Below are positions 7,861-15,520 of a DNA stretch of 15,520 nt, piece by piece. The translations under genes were made by a program, and so were the position numbers. The notes under the pieces are model-generated. The model saw only the letters and a program-made list of their open reading frames with translations. It had not been told where the DNA came from and made no database searches. Within the stretch, counting starts at the first letter, position 1. Each line of letters starts with the position of its first letter. Origin of the DNA: Anaerolineales bacterium UBA3001 (GTDB taxonomy: Bacteria > Chloroflexota > Anaerolineae > Anaerolineales > UBA11657); NCBI GenBank assembly GCA_002346435.1, contig DDZT01000014.1:1-15520 (forward strand), written 5' to 3'.

Positions 7861-8007
7861 GGTAAAAAGTGTTTCTGGTGTCAGCAAAAATACAGTGCTA
7901 AATGACCTGTTGTGTTGCAAAAGACTCTCAACCTATTTTGAATTGACCGATAGTGCAATTGTTTAAGGTCTTGTAAATATAAACTATTAGATGAGGAGTC
8001 ATTTTCT

Positions 8008-8787
8008 ATGCCTTCCAACGAATTGATTGATCAACATTTGGATTCTCTATCTACAAAACCTATCAAGATTTTAGATGTTGGTGGTGGCGCAAGTCCTTAT
8101 CCAAAAGCTACTGAGATTCTGGACTTGTTTGACCATGACTTTGTGGAGAAGTTTAGCTATGGTGATGACTCTTTGTCGGCCGAAAACAAAACTTGGACCA
8201 AATTTGATATTTGCTCTAGAGAGTTGTGGCCTTATGGGGATGACACGTTTGACTTTAGTATATGTTCACACACCCTAGAAGACATCAAAGACCCCCTATG
8301 GGTATGTAAAGAATTAACACGTATATCTAAAGCTGGATATATTGAATTTCCTTCACGTTATCAAGAAAGCATACACGGTCTAGTATATCGTGGAGTTACA
8401 GGTTGGCCGCATCATAGGTGGATTATAGAGGAGCATTCCGGTAATCTGTTGTTGATACCAAAACTCCATCATATGAACACGCGGTCACATTTATCTTTGC
8501 CTAAATCATTTAGTAATCATGAGGATGCTAGTAACACATCGTTTTTCTGGCATGGTGGTTTCAAGGTTTACGAATTGCTTATCTATGTAGAGGATAATCA
8601 GCGAGAATATATTGCTCAATTTGAGAGTAGTCGAAATAGATTGTTCTTTATACGAAGATGGTTGAGAAATGTAGTAAGGCGAATGCATGGGCATCAAGAA
8701 ACAGTATCCCCTAGTTACATGTGGACAGATGCTTCTGCACGTCAGTACGGTCCCTATACGTCTATTCATGAAGGTCCCTGCACGTAA
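8008..8787 (+). CDS. class I SAM-dependent methyltransferase (methyltransferase type 11-like)
   Basis: This 259-residue protein starts with ATG 9 bases after GAGGAG (7993-7998), a strong start. Motif I is ILDVGGG at 21-27, followed by DLFDHDFVE, which likely holds the acidic residue contacting the SAM ribose. FDFSICSHTLEDIKDP (about 81-96) matches the motif IV region of methyltransferase type 11 proteins. After this comes GYIEFPSRYQES and then WPHHRWIIEE, an arrangement I recall from a group of methyltransferases in polysaccharide loci. The C-terminal 75 residues are less distinctive, with FWHGGFKVYEL and several basic residues near the end. No membrane segment is present. It is likely cytoplasmic and may act on a sugar or lipid-linked sugar. 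The gene lies between two GT4 genes with only 24 bases to the next. Confidence 0.85.
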   Translation: MPSNELIDQHLDSLSTKPIKILDVGGGASPYPKATEILDLFDHDFVEKFSYGDDSLSAENKTWTKFDICSRELWPYGDDTFDFSICSHTLEDIKDPLWVCKELTRISKAGYIEFPSRYQESIHGLVYRGVTGWPHHRWIIEEHSGNLLLIPKLHHMNTRSHLSLPKSFSNHEDASNTSFFWHGGFKVYELLIYVEDNQREYIAQFESSRNRLFFIRRWLRNVVRRMHGHQETVSPSYMWTDASARQYGPYTSIHEGPCT

Positions 8788-8811
8788 GACCGCTATTATC
8801 ATCAAGATCTT

Positions 8812-9942
8812 ATGACAAAGGACATACTTTATTTCCAACAAAATACAACTTTTGGTCTTACTGAAAGATACATATGTACTTTAGCCCGGGAGCTAGATCG
8901 GAGTAGATTTAAAGTCCATGTCATGTATCCAGATGTGCCACAAATCCAGGAGTTTGCATTACTTGGAGAATTAGATGTAAAGCTACATTGTTTACCAGAA
9001 AATATATCAAGCAGGAATGTTTTGCAGCTAATTCCGTTGATAAATAAGCATTTATCTAATATAAAGCCTGATTTAATTCATTACAATGATCCGGCAGTGA
9101 TAGGTATGATAGCGGGACGCATGTATGGAAAAGCAGGCATAATAATGACTCATCATACTCCGGAACTCAACCGGAACTATGGATGGGCAGGCAAGATTCT
9201 AGAGCGATTTGCTTTTGCAGGACATACTAAGGTGATTTTTACGTCACAGGAAGATTGTTCTACTGGAATGAGATTGGATGGAATGGCCAAATGGGATGAA
9301 AAAGTTATACCTTACGGTATAGATACATCATTATTTGATGATGAGCATGATAAAAAAGATGTATATGATGAGTTTGGTATACCGCACGATCATCAAATTA
9401 TTGTAAATGTTGCTCGACTTGTTCCACAGAAGGGACACAAATATCTTATTGATGCAGCTAAGATTGTTTTGAGTAACCATGATAAAGTGACATTATTAAT
9501 AGTGGGGGACGGAGATTTAAAAGAGCAGCTGCTACTAAGAGCAGACAAGGTTGGCGTTTCTGAACGATGCGTTTTTGCTGGTCATAGATCTGATGTTGCT
9601 AGGATATTAAATGCATGCGACATTTTTGTCATGCCGTCTTTGTTTGAAGGATTATGTATGGCTGTTATGGAGGCTTTTGCCGCAAGGTTGCCAGTCGTGG
9701 CGACACCTGTGGGTGGTATTCCTTCAACTGTAATTGATGATGAGACAGGTATATTGGTTCCATTACGAAATGCTACCAAGTTGGCAGAGGCGTTAATTAG
9801 AGTGCTTGACAATCCTACAGAAGCAGAGGAAATGGGATTGATGGGAAAGAAGAGAATTGATACTAAGTTTAGTTTAGACAAAATGGTTAGTGGTACCGAA
9901 TCAGTGTACATTGATGCACTCGGTGACTCGGTGATTAAATAG
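8812..9942 (+). CDS. GT4-family glycosyltransferase
   Basis: The 376-residue product has the GT-B plan. The N-terminal domain contains the strand ILYFQQN, KPDLIHYNDP and IIMTHHTPE (about 110-118). The linker carries VIPYGIDTSLF. The donor domain has VARLVPQKGHKYLI, LIVGDGDLKEQL and the E-x7-E signature EGLCMAVME with E279 and E287, followed by TPVGGIP and DDETGILV. These are standard GT4 features for a retaining nucleotide-sugar-dependent enzyme in the cytoplasm. The N-terminal GG loop is replaced by TTFGLTERY, which is a variation seen in the family. The ATG at 8812 has only a weak purine stretch upstream. The next gene follows after 15 bases. Confidence 0.9.
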   Translation: MTKDILYFQQNTTFGLTERYICTLARELDRSRFKVHVMYPDVPQIQEFALLGELDVKLHCLPENISSRNVLQLIPLINKHLSNIKPDLIHYNDPAVIGMIAGRMYGKAGIIMTHHTPELNRNYGWAGKILERFAFAGHTKVIFTSQEDCSTGMRLDGMAKWDEKVIPYGIDTSLFDDEHDKKDVYDEFGIPHDHQIIVNVARLVPQKGHKYLIDAAKIVLSNHDKVTLLIVGDGDLKEQLLLRADKVGVSERCVFAGHRSDVARILNACDIFVMPSLFEGLCMAVMEAFAARLPVVATPVGGIPSTVIDDETGILVPLRNATKLAEALIRVLDNPTEAEEMGLMGKKRIDTKFSLDKMVSGTESVYIDALGDSVIK

Positions 9943-9957
9943 ATAAAATTACTATCG

Positions 9958-10932
9958 ATGGTTTCTTATCCTTTGGTTAGTGTTGTAATTGCATCTTACA
10001 ATCGAGCACAGTTTGTTGAGGATGCTATTCGTAGTGTGCAGAATCAAACGTTAGATGATGTGGAAATTATAGTTGTGGATGATGGCTCTACAGACTCTAC
10101 TCACAATATATTAAACAATTTTGGTGAAAGTATAAATGTAATAAATCAGTTGAATCAAGGCAGATCATCTGCACGTAATGCTGGAGTTAATAATTCTAAA
10201 GGTGACTATATTGCATTTTTGGATTCAGATGATACTTGGTTATACGATAAATTAGATAAACAACTAGATTTATTGAGGAAACAACCAAAAGTGGGGTTAG
10301 TCCATACTTTTTCCGATGTTGTTGACGAAAGTGGTAATGTGATCCGTAAATATACTGACCAACGAAATAAGCTCTACCAGCAATCCATGAAATCCGGATA
10401 CGGTTACGAAAGTCTTAGTGAGAGCTGTATTATGTTTCTTTCCACTGTCATGGTACGTCGTGATTGCTGGGAAAGTGTTGGTCCTATGGATATTAATATA
10501 CCTGCATTTGAGGATTGGGACTGGTATCTAAGAGCTTCCAGACAGTTCGAAATTTCTATTCTGCCCGAAGTCTTAGTGCACTTTCGGTTGCATTCAAATA
10601 ATACTCCTCAGGAAGAATTCTTTCAGGGTCGTGTTTTAACTTGTAACAAGCATTTGCATTGGTTAGACAAACATCCTGATACAGATTCGATTTCAAACAT
10701 TAGGCGTAATTTTTATATTCAATTAGCATCTGCGTATTATGTCCATGGTGAGACTAATAAATCTGGCTTATTTATGCATAAGGCTATGCAGATAGATAGC
10801 AAAGTTCTCCTTAATCCATCGAACATGCGTTATTTGTTGGCAATGTATATACCTGCAACAATATTAAATATATTTAGGTTGTTAAAGCGTTGGATGTTCA
10901 ATAGTACTAATGATGTTTCTCTTGGTCCGTGA
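9958..10932 (+). CDS. GT2-family glycosyltransferase
   Basis: This 324-residue protein begins with the GT-A core of family 2: PLVSVVIASYNR at 5-16, VEIIVVDDGSTD with the DDGS motif at 41-44, QGRSSARNAG (about 67-76) and YIAFLDSDD with the D-x-D-type DSDD at 89-92. FEDWDWYLRA near 184-193 provides the expected acidic catalytic-base region. Such enzymes are inverting and use a nucleotide sugar with a divalent metal. The C-terminal part (about 230-310) has no clear membrane helix, though an amphipathic stretch with IPATILNIF may lean on the membrane. It is the only GT2 in the window. It starts 15 bases after the preceding GT4 with a weak ribosome site, suggesting operon transcription. Substrate is not predictable. 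Confidence 0.92.
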   Translation: MVSYPLVSVVIASYNRAQFVEDAIRSVQNQTLDDVEIIVVDDGSTDSTHNILNNFGESINVINQLNQGRSSARNAGVNNSKGDYIAFLDSDDTWLYDKLDKQLDLLRKQPKVGLVHTFSDVVDESGNVIRKYTDQRNKLYQQSMKSGYGYESLSESCIMFLSTVMVRRDCWESVGPMDINIPAFEDWDWYLRASRQFEISILPEVLVHFRLHSNNTPQEEFFQGRVLTCNKHLHWLDKHPDTDSISNIRRNFYIQLASAYYVHGETNKSGLFMHKAMQIDSKVLLNPSNMRYLLAMYIPATILNIFRLLKRWMFNSTNDVSLGP

Positions 10933-10948
10933 ACTTAGTTCTGAAAAC

Positions 10949-11013
10949 TTGTAAAAATATTGTTCCAATTCATATTAATTTGCCCAAGTTGTGTTAATCT
11001 CGGAGTTTATAAT
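10949..11013 (+). promoter_or_regulatory. possible promoter elements upstream of the SGNH gene
   Basis: The 98-base gap before 11031 contains TTGTAA (10949-10954) and TATTAA (10973-10978) at 18-base spacing, and a perfect TATAAT at 11008-11013 without a good -35. The region is AT-rich, so chance matches are likely. I list it because the gap separates the GT2 gene from a membrane enzyme of a different type. Confidence 0.2.
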
Positions 11014-11030
11014 GAACAAATCGCATTTTT

Positions 11031-12203
11031 ATGATGAATAGGACTAAGATCACAATAGGGCTTTACTACCTATTATATCTAGTTGTATATATTGGCTGGC
11101 TCTTTCATGGATCCGCGACGCCTTGGATTTTAGGATACTCTAAACAGCATTTTGGTTTTCTTTTAATAATGTTAATACCGTTTATGCTTCCTATACTTTT
11201 TGTCAGACCTATTACCCCATCCTTAATGATGATCTTTAAGCAAGGCATGTTTCTAGTCTCATTACTGTATTTATTTTTAGCCGCATATTATTACTATACA
11301 AGGACGTACAAATTTGATCCATTTCTACAAATGCCTCCACCAGATATAAGCGCGGAATATGGCAGCAGCACTAATTATCGGATTCTAATCCTTGGCGGAT
11401 CTACCTCCACTGATTACCATAATTTTTTAGGAGATAAGCTATTGGAGGCTTATCCTAATATAAAAGTTGAGATAATTAATGGTGCTCGTATGTGGTGGAC
11501 GTCCAAACACTCCTTGATAGCTTACTCAACTATGTATGATTTATATGATCCTGATCTTGTAATTATTATGCACGGTATTAATGATTTAATTCGTAGTTGT
11601 GTTGGTTCCGCGTATTCACTTGGTGAGTACAAAGAAGATTATAGTCATTATTATGGGGCTGCCATTAATGGAGCGCAACCACCGAATTTTGTGAAATACT
11701 TGTTTGGTAGATACTTGGGTGCTGTGCAGGACAATTGGTATTCTAGTTTGAGAGTAAGTGCAGCAGACTATTCCGTCGAAAGATTCAAGTCTTTAAAATC
11801 TTTTCAAATTAATATTGAAAGGTTGGTTAAGAGAATTAAAAGTGATGGAGCAGACGTGATTTTAGTTACTCAACCTAGCTTGTACAAACCAGATCTTTCT
11901 AGTCAGGAATCTGCAGCCCTAGATTTTCCTAGAGCATTCTGCATGGATCGGAGAGATTTCTTTCGGATGACTTATCCTTCTCTTGAGTCAATGCGAATTG
12001 CTATGCAAGCATTCAACGATTTAATTAGGTATATAGGAGAGCAAACAGGTGTGTATTTAGTAGATGCAGACCCCATATTCGAGAAGTCATTGCGTAATTT
12101 TGTGGATGATGTTCATTATACAAAACTAGGTAACGAAGAGTTATCTAACATAATATATCAAGTTATAAAAAGAGCTAATCTAATTTCTGAAAAGGGTGTA
12201 TGA
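11031..12203 (+). CDS. membrane-anchored SGNH/GDSL-type hydrolase or acyltransferase
   Basis: The 390-residue product has three N-terminal hydrophobic segments (about 7-26, 41-58 and 72-90), then a soluble SGNH domain from about 116. The blocks are all visible: ILGGSTSTD with S124 as the probable nucleophile, INGARMWW with G151, MHGINDL with N184, and DDVHYT with D359 and H362. This complete set argues for an active enzyme. In glycan loci such proteins usually remove or transfer O-acetyl groups or act like DltD/AlgJ-type partners of acyltransferases, and the membrane anchor suggests work at the outer face. No MBOAT-type acyltransferase gene is visible next to it. A second ATG at 11034 is an alternative start. 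It is flanked by gaps of 98 and 88 bases, larger than most in this locus. Confidence 0.85.
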   Translation: MMNRTKITIGLYYLLYLVVYIGWLFHGSATPWILGYSKQHFGFLLIMLIPFMLPILFVRPITPSLMMIFKQGMFLVSLLYLFLAAYYYYTRTYKFDPFLQMPPPDISAEYGSSTNYRILILGGSTSTDYHNFLGDKLLEAYPNIKVEIINGARMWWTSKHSLIAYSTMYDLYDPDLVIIMHGINDLIRSCVGSAYSLGEYKEDYSHYYGAAINGAQPPNFVKYLFGRYLGAVQDNWYSSLRVSAADYSVERFKSLKSFQINIERLVKRIKSDGADVILVTQPSLYKPDLSSQESAALDFPRAFCMDRRDFFRMTYPSLESMRIAMQAFNDLIRYIGEQTGVYLVDADPIFEKSLRNFVDDVHYTKLGNEELSNIIYQVIKRANLISEKGV

Positions 12204-12291
12204 GCTTTTGTTTTGTAAAATATATACACTCATTTGTTTGTATTGTATAAAGTTTCTAAATTTGTTATACGCCTAGGATTTGTTATTAGAA

Positions 12292-13026
12292 ATGCATGAT
12301 GAACGAATCATACCTGACAAAACCCCTTTAGGTATCTATTCGATACATTTAAAGCGCTATGAGTTTGCTAAAACTTACATGAAAGGCAAGCTAATTTTAG
12401 ATGTGGCATGTGGCGTTGGCTATGGGTCACGTTATCTTTCTGATGCAGGCAATCGCGTAATCGGGGTTGATATTGATAGTGAATCAATTAAATATGCGCA
12501 AAAGCGTTATTCCAGTTCAGGCCAACCATTATTTGTACAATCAGATGCTACTATTTTAGGTATTAATAGCGATACGTTCGATGTGATATGTTCATTTGAG
12601 ACAATTGAGCACATGAGAGATGTAGACGGTTTTCTAAAAGAAATCAAACGCGTTTTAAAACCCAGTGGATTGTTCATTGTGTCCACACCTATGGTTAGCG
12701 AGAGTAATATAAATCCTGAGAATCCTTTCCATAATCAAGAATGGAATCCAACTGATTTCCAACACTTAATTACACAATATTTTGGTGATGTTAAAGTATT
12801 TTCGCAGTCACGTCGGCAGACCAAGGTTAGTAAATGGGTAAAACGCGTTGATTTACTCGATTTACGGAGACGTTTTATACCGAAAGTCATTGTCAGGAAA
12901 ATAGCTCAAGTTACAGGTGTACGATCTATGGATAGATTGGAGCTTGATGATGTTATTATTAGCAGAGGCATCATAAAAGAAGCCAGTGAAATTGTAATTG
13001 TTGCTACTGATGAAAACAATAAATAA
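12292..13026 (+). CDS. class I SAM-dependent methyltransferase
   Basis: From the ATG at 12292 the protein has 244 residues; a TTG at 12280 would add four and is less likely, since AGGA at 12275-12278 lies too close to it. Motif I is LILDVACGVGYG (about 34-45), followed by VIGVDID (strand 2 with an acidic end). ICSFETIEHM (motif IV region) and VLKPSGLFIVSTP are typical of the methyltransferase type 11/UbiE fold. The leader DERIIPDKTPLGIY resembles an N-terminal arm seen in glycan-locus methyltransferases. The C-terminal part is rich in R and K (about 160-210). It overlaps the next methyltransferase by 17 bases, so the two are probably co-translated and may act on related substrates. The class is clear; the acceptor is unknown. 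Confidence 0.88.
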   Translation: MHDERIIPDKTPLGIYSIHLKRYEFAKTYMKGKLILDVACGVGYGSRYLSDAGNRVIGVDIDSESIKYAQKRYSSSGQPLFVQSDATILGINSDTFDVICSFETIEHMRDVDGFLKEIKRVLKPSGLFIVSTPMVSESNINPENPFHNQEWNPTDFQHLITQYFGDVKVFSQSRRQTKVSKWVKRVDLLDLRRRFIPKVIVRKIAQVTGVRSMDRLELDDVIISRGIIKEASEIVIVATDENNK

Positions 13027-13825
13027 CCAACAATGGGGTGACGTTTGGAATAAGGATCTTCACAATTATGATCCTGACGCTGAATTAGATTCAATAAATT
13101 ATGAGAATGCTGGCGTGCGCTGCCAAAAGATTATTCAGTATTTGTACGAACAAATAGGAGACCTCGATGGTAAGCAGACTATAGAAATTGGTTGTGGCGG
13201 TGCTATATATAGTCTTATATTTGCACGGATGGGTGCTAGATCAACGTTACTGGATTACAGTTCCGACGCTATTGTTTTAGCAAAACGCAATCTTGATGCC
13301 TTAGGATTGCAGGGGGAGTTGGTAGAGGCTGATGTATTTAATCCTCCTTCAGATTTGATTGGAAGGTTTGATGTGGCTATGTCATTTGGCACAGTTGAGC
13401 ATTATAGGTATCCGGAGAGACTAGATATATGTAGAGCTCACGTCAACTTACTTAAGCCAGGAGGCATATGTATTATTAGCACTCCTAATATCCTATTTTT
13501 ACCACATGAGATCCTAAAAGCTGCTCTTATAATGAAAAGTAAATGGTTTTTGGGATATGAAGGTAGTTTTTCGCCTGTTGAGTTACGTAAAGTGGGTCGT
13601 AAATTAGGATTAAGAGATATGAAGGTAATAGGTTCGTCCTGGCGGGCGGATATTATGCGTTATGTGAGAATTGTGAGTGAAACAAATACATATCGACGTT
13701 TATTGAATTTTGTAGGCAAAGATGTGGGTCATTCAAACAATTTGATTTCCCAAAAGCATCATTGGCTGGACGATTTTCTGGGTCACGACATTGTTTTGAT
13801 AGGTGTAAAGGACGACTCAAACTGA
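13010..13825 (+). CDS. class I SAM-dependent methyltransferase
   Basis: The ATG at 13010 gives 271 residues and a 17-base overlap with the preceding gene; upstream TTG codons are possible but less likely. The protein begins with NNQQWGDVWNKD, a W-rich leader common in methyltransferases that act on small molecules. Motif I is TIEIGCGGAIYS (about 57-68), then TLLDYSSDAI with the acidic end of strand 2, ADVFNPP, and MSFGTVEHY in the motif IV region. LKPGGICIISTPN completes the fold. No membrane segment is seen. Its sequence differs clearly from its neighbour (EIGCGG against DVACGVG), so this is not a recent duplication. Four bases separate it from the next GT4. Confidence 0.88.
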   Translation: MKTINNQQWGDVWNKDLHNYDPDAELDSINYENAGVRCQKIIQYLYEQIGDLDGKQTIEIGCGGAIYSLIFARMGARSTLLDYSSDAIVLAKRNLDALGLQGELVEADVFNPPSDLIGRFDVAMSFGTVEHYRYPERLDICRAHVNLLKPGGICIISTPNILFLPHEILKAALIMKSKWFLGYEGSFSPVELRKVGRKLGLRDMKVIGSSWRADIMRYVRIVSETNTYRRLLNFVGKDVGHSNNLISQKHHWLDDFLGHDIVLIGVKDDSN

Positions 13826-13829
13826 TGCT

Positions 13830-14954
13830 ATGCGTATAGTTTACACTGTACTTGATGGGCGAATGTCCGGTGGTCAAGTAATTTGTGGGCATCTAATGGC
13901 AGCTGCTCTGTCTGATGGCCATCAGGTTTGTTTAATTACTCCTAGCCTAGGCGAATTTACTGAGCAGGTACAATCTCTCTCTATAGAAGTTATACAGCTA
14001 CCGATGGAAAGAACTTTTTTCTTTCATCGTGCAGTTGCTTTTGCAAAGTTTATTCGTGATTGGGATGCGGACTTAGTACATTGTCATTCTGCTGTAGTTG
14101 GAACAATATTAGCGCGTATTGGAGCTTATCTGGCTGGAGTACCATTAATTAGTCATGTTCACATTGAGAACAAGTTCAGTGACGTTGGTTGGATACAGAA
14201 ATTGCAGATCATTCTTGATAATATTACAGCTATTGTCGCAGATAAGATAATAACTATAAGTAATGCTACCAAATCTAGTTTGATAGACCAGGGAATATCT
14301 TCAAATAAGATTACTGTGATACACAATGGGATAAGTTTGACGGAGCAGTTTGATAATATCCCAGATATTGACCATCTTCGTAGCACACTTGGTTTGCAGA
14401 AAAATTCTCATATTGTTGGAACGGTGGCTAGATTATGTCCAGTCAAGGGTCAGCGTGAGTTTATTCTCGCTGCAAGAAATGTTTGCAATCATTATCCTAA
14501 TACTGAGTTCTTAGTGATTGGAGACGATTACGAGTTTGAAGGTAAATATCGCAGTGATTTGGGAAATCTAGTGAAAGAGTTGGGTTTAGAGGAATTTGTA
14601 CATTTTCTGGGATTTCGGAGCGATGTACGTCGTCTGATACATTGTTTTGAAATATTTGTATTGCCATCATGGATTGAGGGATTACCTGTAACAATTCTTG
14701 AAGCCATGGCGGCCAGGAAGCCAGTTGTTGCAACTTCAGTTGGTGGTGTTCCTGAATTGGTTTTGGATGGCGAGACTGGCATTTTAGTTTCGCCTCGTGA
14801 CGTACTGGGTTTATCTAAAGCCATACAGTCATTGCTCGATCAGCCTGATATTGCGCATCAGATGGGCAATAAGGGATACGAGTACGTACATAAAGAATTT
14901 ACGCATGAAAAAATGTGGACTCAAGTTCAACAACTATATAAGTCTTATGAATAG
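13830..14954 (+). CDS. GT4-family glycosyltransferase
   Basis: This 374-residue GT-B enzyme opens with MRIVYTVLDGRMSGGQ, which carries the GG loop of the acceptor domain (about 14-15), then ADLVHCHSAVVG and LISHVHIENKF. The linker has VIHNGISL. The donor domain shows GTVARLCPVKGQREFI, a FLVIGDD strand, and the E-x7-E signature EGLPVTILE with E283 and E291, then TSVGGVPELV and GETGILV. It should transfer a sugar with retention of configuration in the cytoplasm. The start lies 4 bases past the previous stop and its own stop overlaps the next start, so it sits inside a coupled run of genes. Confidence 0.92.
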   Translation: MRIVYTVLDGRMSGGQVICGHLMAAALSDGHQVCLITPSLGEFTEQVQSLSIEVIQLPMERTFFFHRAVAFAKFIRDWDADLVHCHSAVVGTILARIGAYLAGVPLISHVHIENKFSDVGWIQKLQIILDNITAIVADKIITISNATKSSLIDQGISSNKITVIHNGISLTEQFDNIPDIDHLRSTLGLQKNSHIVGTVARLCPVKGQREFILAARNVCNHYPNTEFLVIGDDYEFEGKYRSDLGNLVKELGLEEFVHFLGFRSDVRRLIHCFEIFVLPSWIEGLPVTILEAMAARKPVVATSVGGVPELVLDGETGILVSPRDVLGLSKAIQSLLDQPDIAHQMGNKGYEYVHKEFTHEKMWTQVQQLYKSYE

Positions 14955-15520
14955 CATGAAATTTATTGTTGAGTCAATAAAAACTGATGCAGGATTATGC
15001 ATACTACTGACATTACTGGCAATTGGTACAAGATCATTCTTCTTCCAGGGTCACAATGCAGTGCCATTTGAAATACAAGATGAAATCACTTTAGTTTGGG
15101 CCCTAAAGGATTTTGTGCTTGGACAATGGCATGAAATTACTGGACCTATACATAGATTTGTTGCTTCCTATCTTTATGCACCTTTTTACGGATCCTACTT
15201 TGCTTATCTATGGTTATCTGGGGCGATAATTGGGTTTGATGAAGTGCGAGAATCTTTCCTTTTGCAATCTGCTCATGGATATGATTCAATTAACGTATGG
15301 GTATGGATTCCAAGGTTGGTTTCCTGGCTCTTTCTTGTATTATCCATTCCCTTACAGTTTATTCTGACCAGGATTGTCACGGGAAATAAGCGAATTGCAT
15401 TTATATCAGGTATGTTGTTGGTATTTGCATTCACCCATCTTTATTCATCAGCGTTTGGCCTGCCAGATGGCATTGGTTTGGTATTATTCCAAGCTTCGAT
15501 CATACAGCAGCAACTGTACT
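14947..15520 (+). CDS. GT-C glycosyltransferase-like membrane protein (5' part, runs off the window)
   Basis: The frame from the ATG at 14947 stays open to the last base, giving 191 residues. It overlaps the preceding stop by 8 bases; an ATG at 14956 is an alternative start. An N-terminal hydrophobic helix (about 16-33) is followed by a loop with PFEIQDEITLVW, whose D45-E46 pair matches the catalytic DE motif of ArnT/PMT-type GT-C enzymes. Further hydrophobic segments lie at about 73-90, 124-142 and 153-170. This is the clearest GT-C candidate in the window. The enzyme would use a polyprenyl-phosphate sugar at the outer face of the membrane. The C-terminal half is not in view, so family details cannot be settled. 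Confidence 0.75.
   Translation, partial: MNSMKFIVESIKTDAGLCILLTLLAIGTRSFFFQGHNAVPFEIQDEITLVWALKDFVLGQWHEITGPIHRFVASYLYAPFYGSYFAYLWLSGAIIGFDEVRESFLLQSAHGYDSINVWVWIPRLVSWLFLVLSIPLQFILTRIVTGNKRIAFISGMLLVFAFTHLYSSAFGLPDGIGLVLFQASIIQQQLY

Noticed and set aside
7861..8007. Promoter or small gene in the 147-base gap before the methyltransferase at 8008
   Set aside because: TTGACC (7943-7948) and TATAAA (7978-7983) are about 29 bases apart and no better pair was found. The short open frame that runs from inside the GT4 gene to 7966 has no start signal or recognisable protein.
13830..14954. The three GT4 genes as recent tandem duplicates
   Set aside because: They share only the family motifs; N-terminal domains and linkers differ clearly from one another.

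Overview
The window is a stretch of a bacterial surface-glycan locus. Every supported gene lies on the + strand and they are tightly packed: several overlap by ATGA or by 8 to 17 bases, and the longest gap is about 150 bases. I see no tRNA, rRNA, CRISPR array, insertion sequence or integrase. Base composition is low to moderate GC (roughly 38-40% by eye) and fairly even, with no obvious foreign island inside the window. The organism cannot be fixed from this. The membrane GT-C family with a C-terminal soluble domain, together with the trio of a small AYLDPGGG membrane protein, a NoeA-like methyltransferase and a membrane sulfatase-like protein, recalls what I remember of Chloroflexota and some other environmental bacteria. 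That is a weak taxonomic guess from memory, not a search.

Layout. Positions 1-120 hold the tail of an upstream gene. 117-1781 is a polytopic GT-C-like membrane protein. 1879-5067 is a compact three-gene module: a small single-pass membrane protein, a cytoplasmic protein with a kinase-like N-terminal half and a SAM-methyltransferase C-terminal half, and a membrane-anchored alkaline-phosphatase/sulfatase-superfamily protein. 5213-9942 carries a second polytopic GT-C-like protein, a GT4 glycosyltransferase, a SAM methyltransferase and a second GT4. 9958-10932 is a GT2 glycosyltransferase. 11031-12203 is a membrane-anchored SGNH hydrolase with an apparently complete catalytic set. 12292-13825 is a tandem pair of overlapping SAM methyltransferases. 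13830-14954 is a third GT4, and 14947-15520 is the 5' part of a third GT-C-like membrane protein that runs off the end.

How it may work together (inference). The three GT4 enzymes and the GT2 enzyme would build a glycan on the cytoplasmic side from nucleotide sugars. The four methyltransferases would methylate it or its sugar precursors. The GT-C-like proteins would transfer further sugars outside the membrane from polyprenyl-phosphate donors. The sulfatase-like and SGNH proteins, whose catalytic domains are probably extracytoplasmic, would add or remove phospho- and acyl-substituents. No flippase, polymerase, ABC exporter or nucleotide-sugar synthesis gene is visible, so the locus must extend beyond both ends or depend on genes elsewhere.

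The most interesting object is the protein at 2126-3526. Its N-terminal half has a D-x4-N...D pattern like the catalytic loop and metal-binding Asp of protein and aminoglycoside kinases, followed by a clear SAM-binding motif. That kinase-plus-methyltransferase pairing is analogous, in reversed domain order, to the O-antigen chain terminator WbdD.
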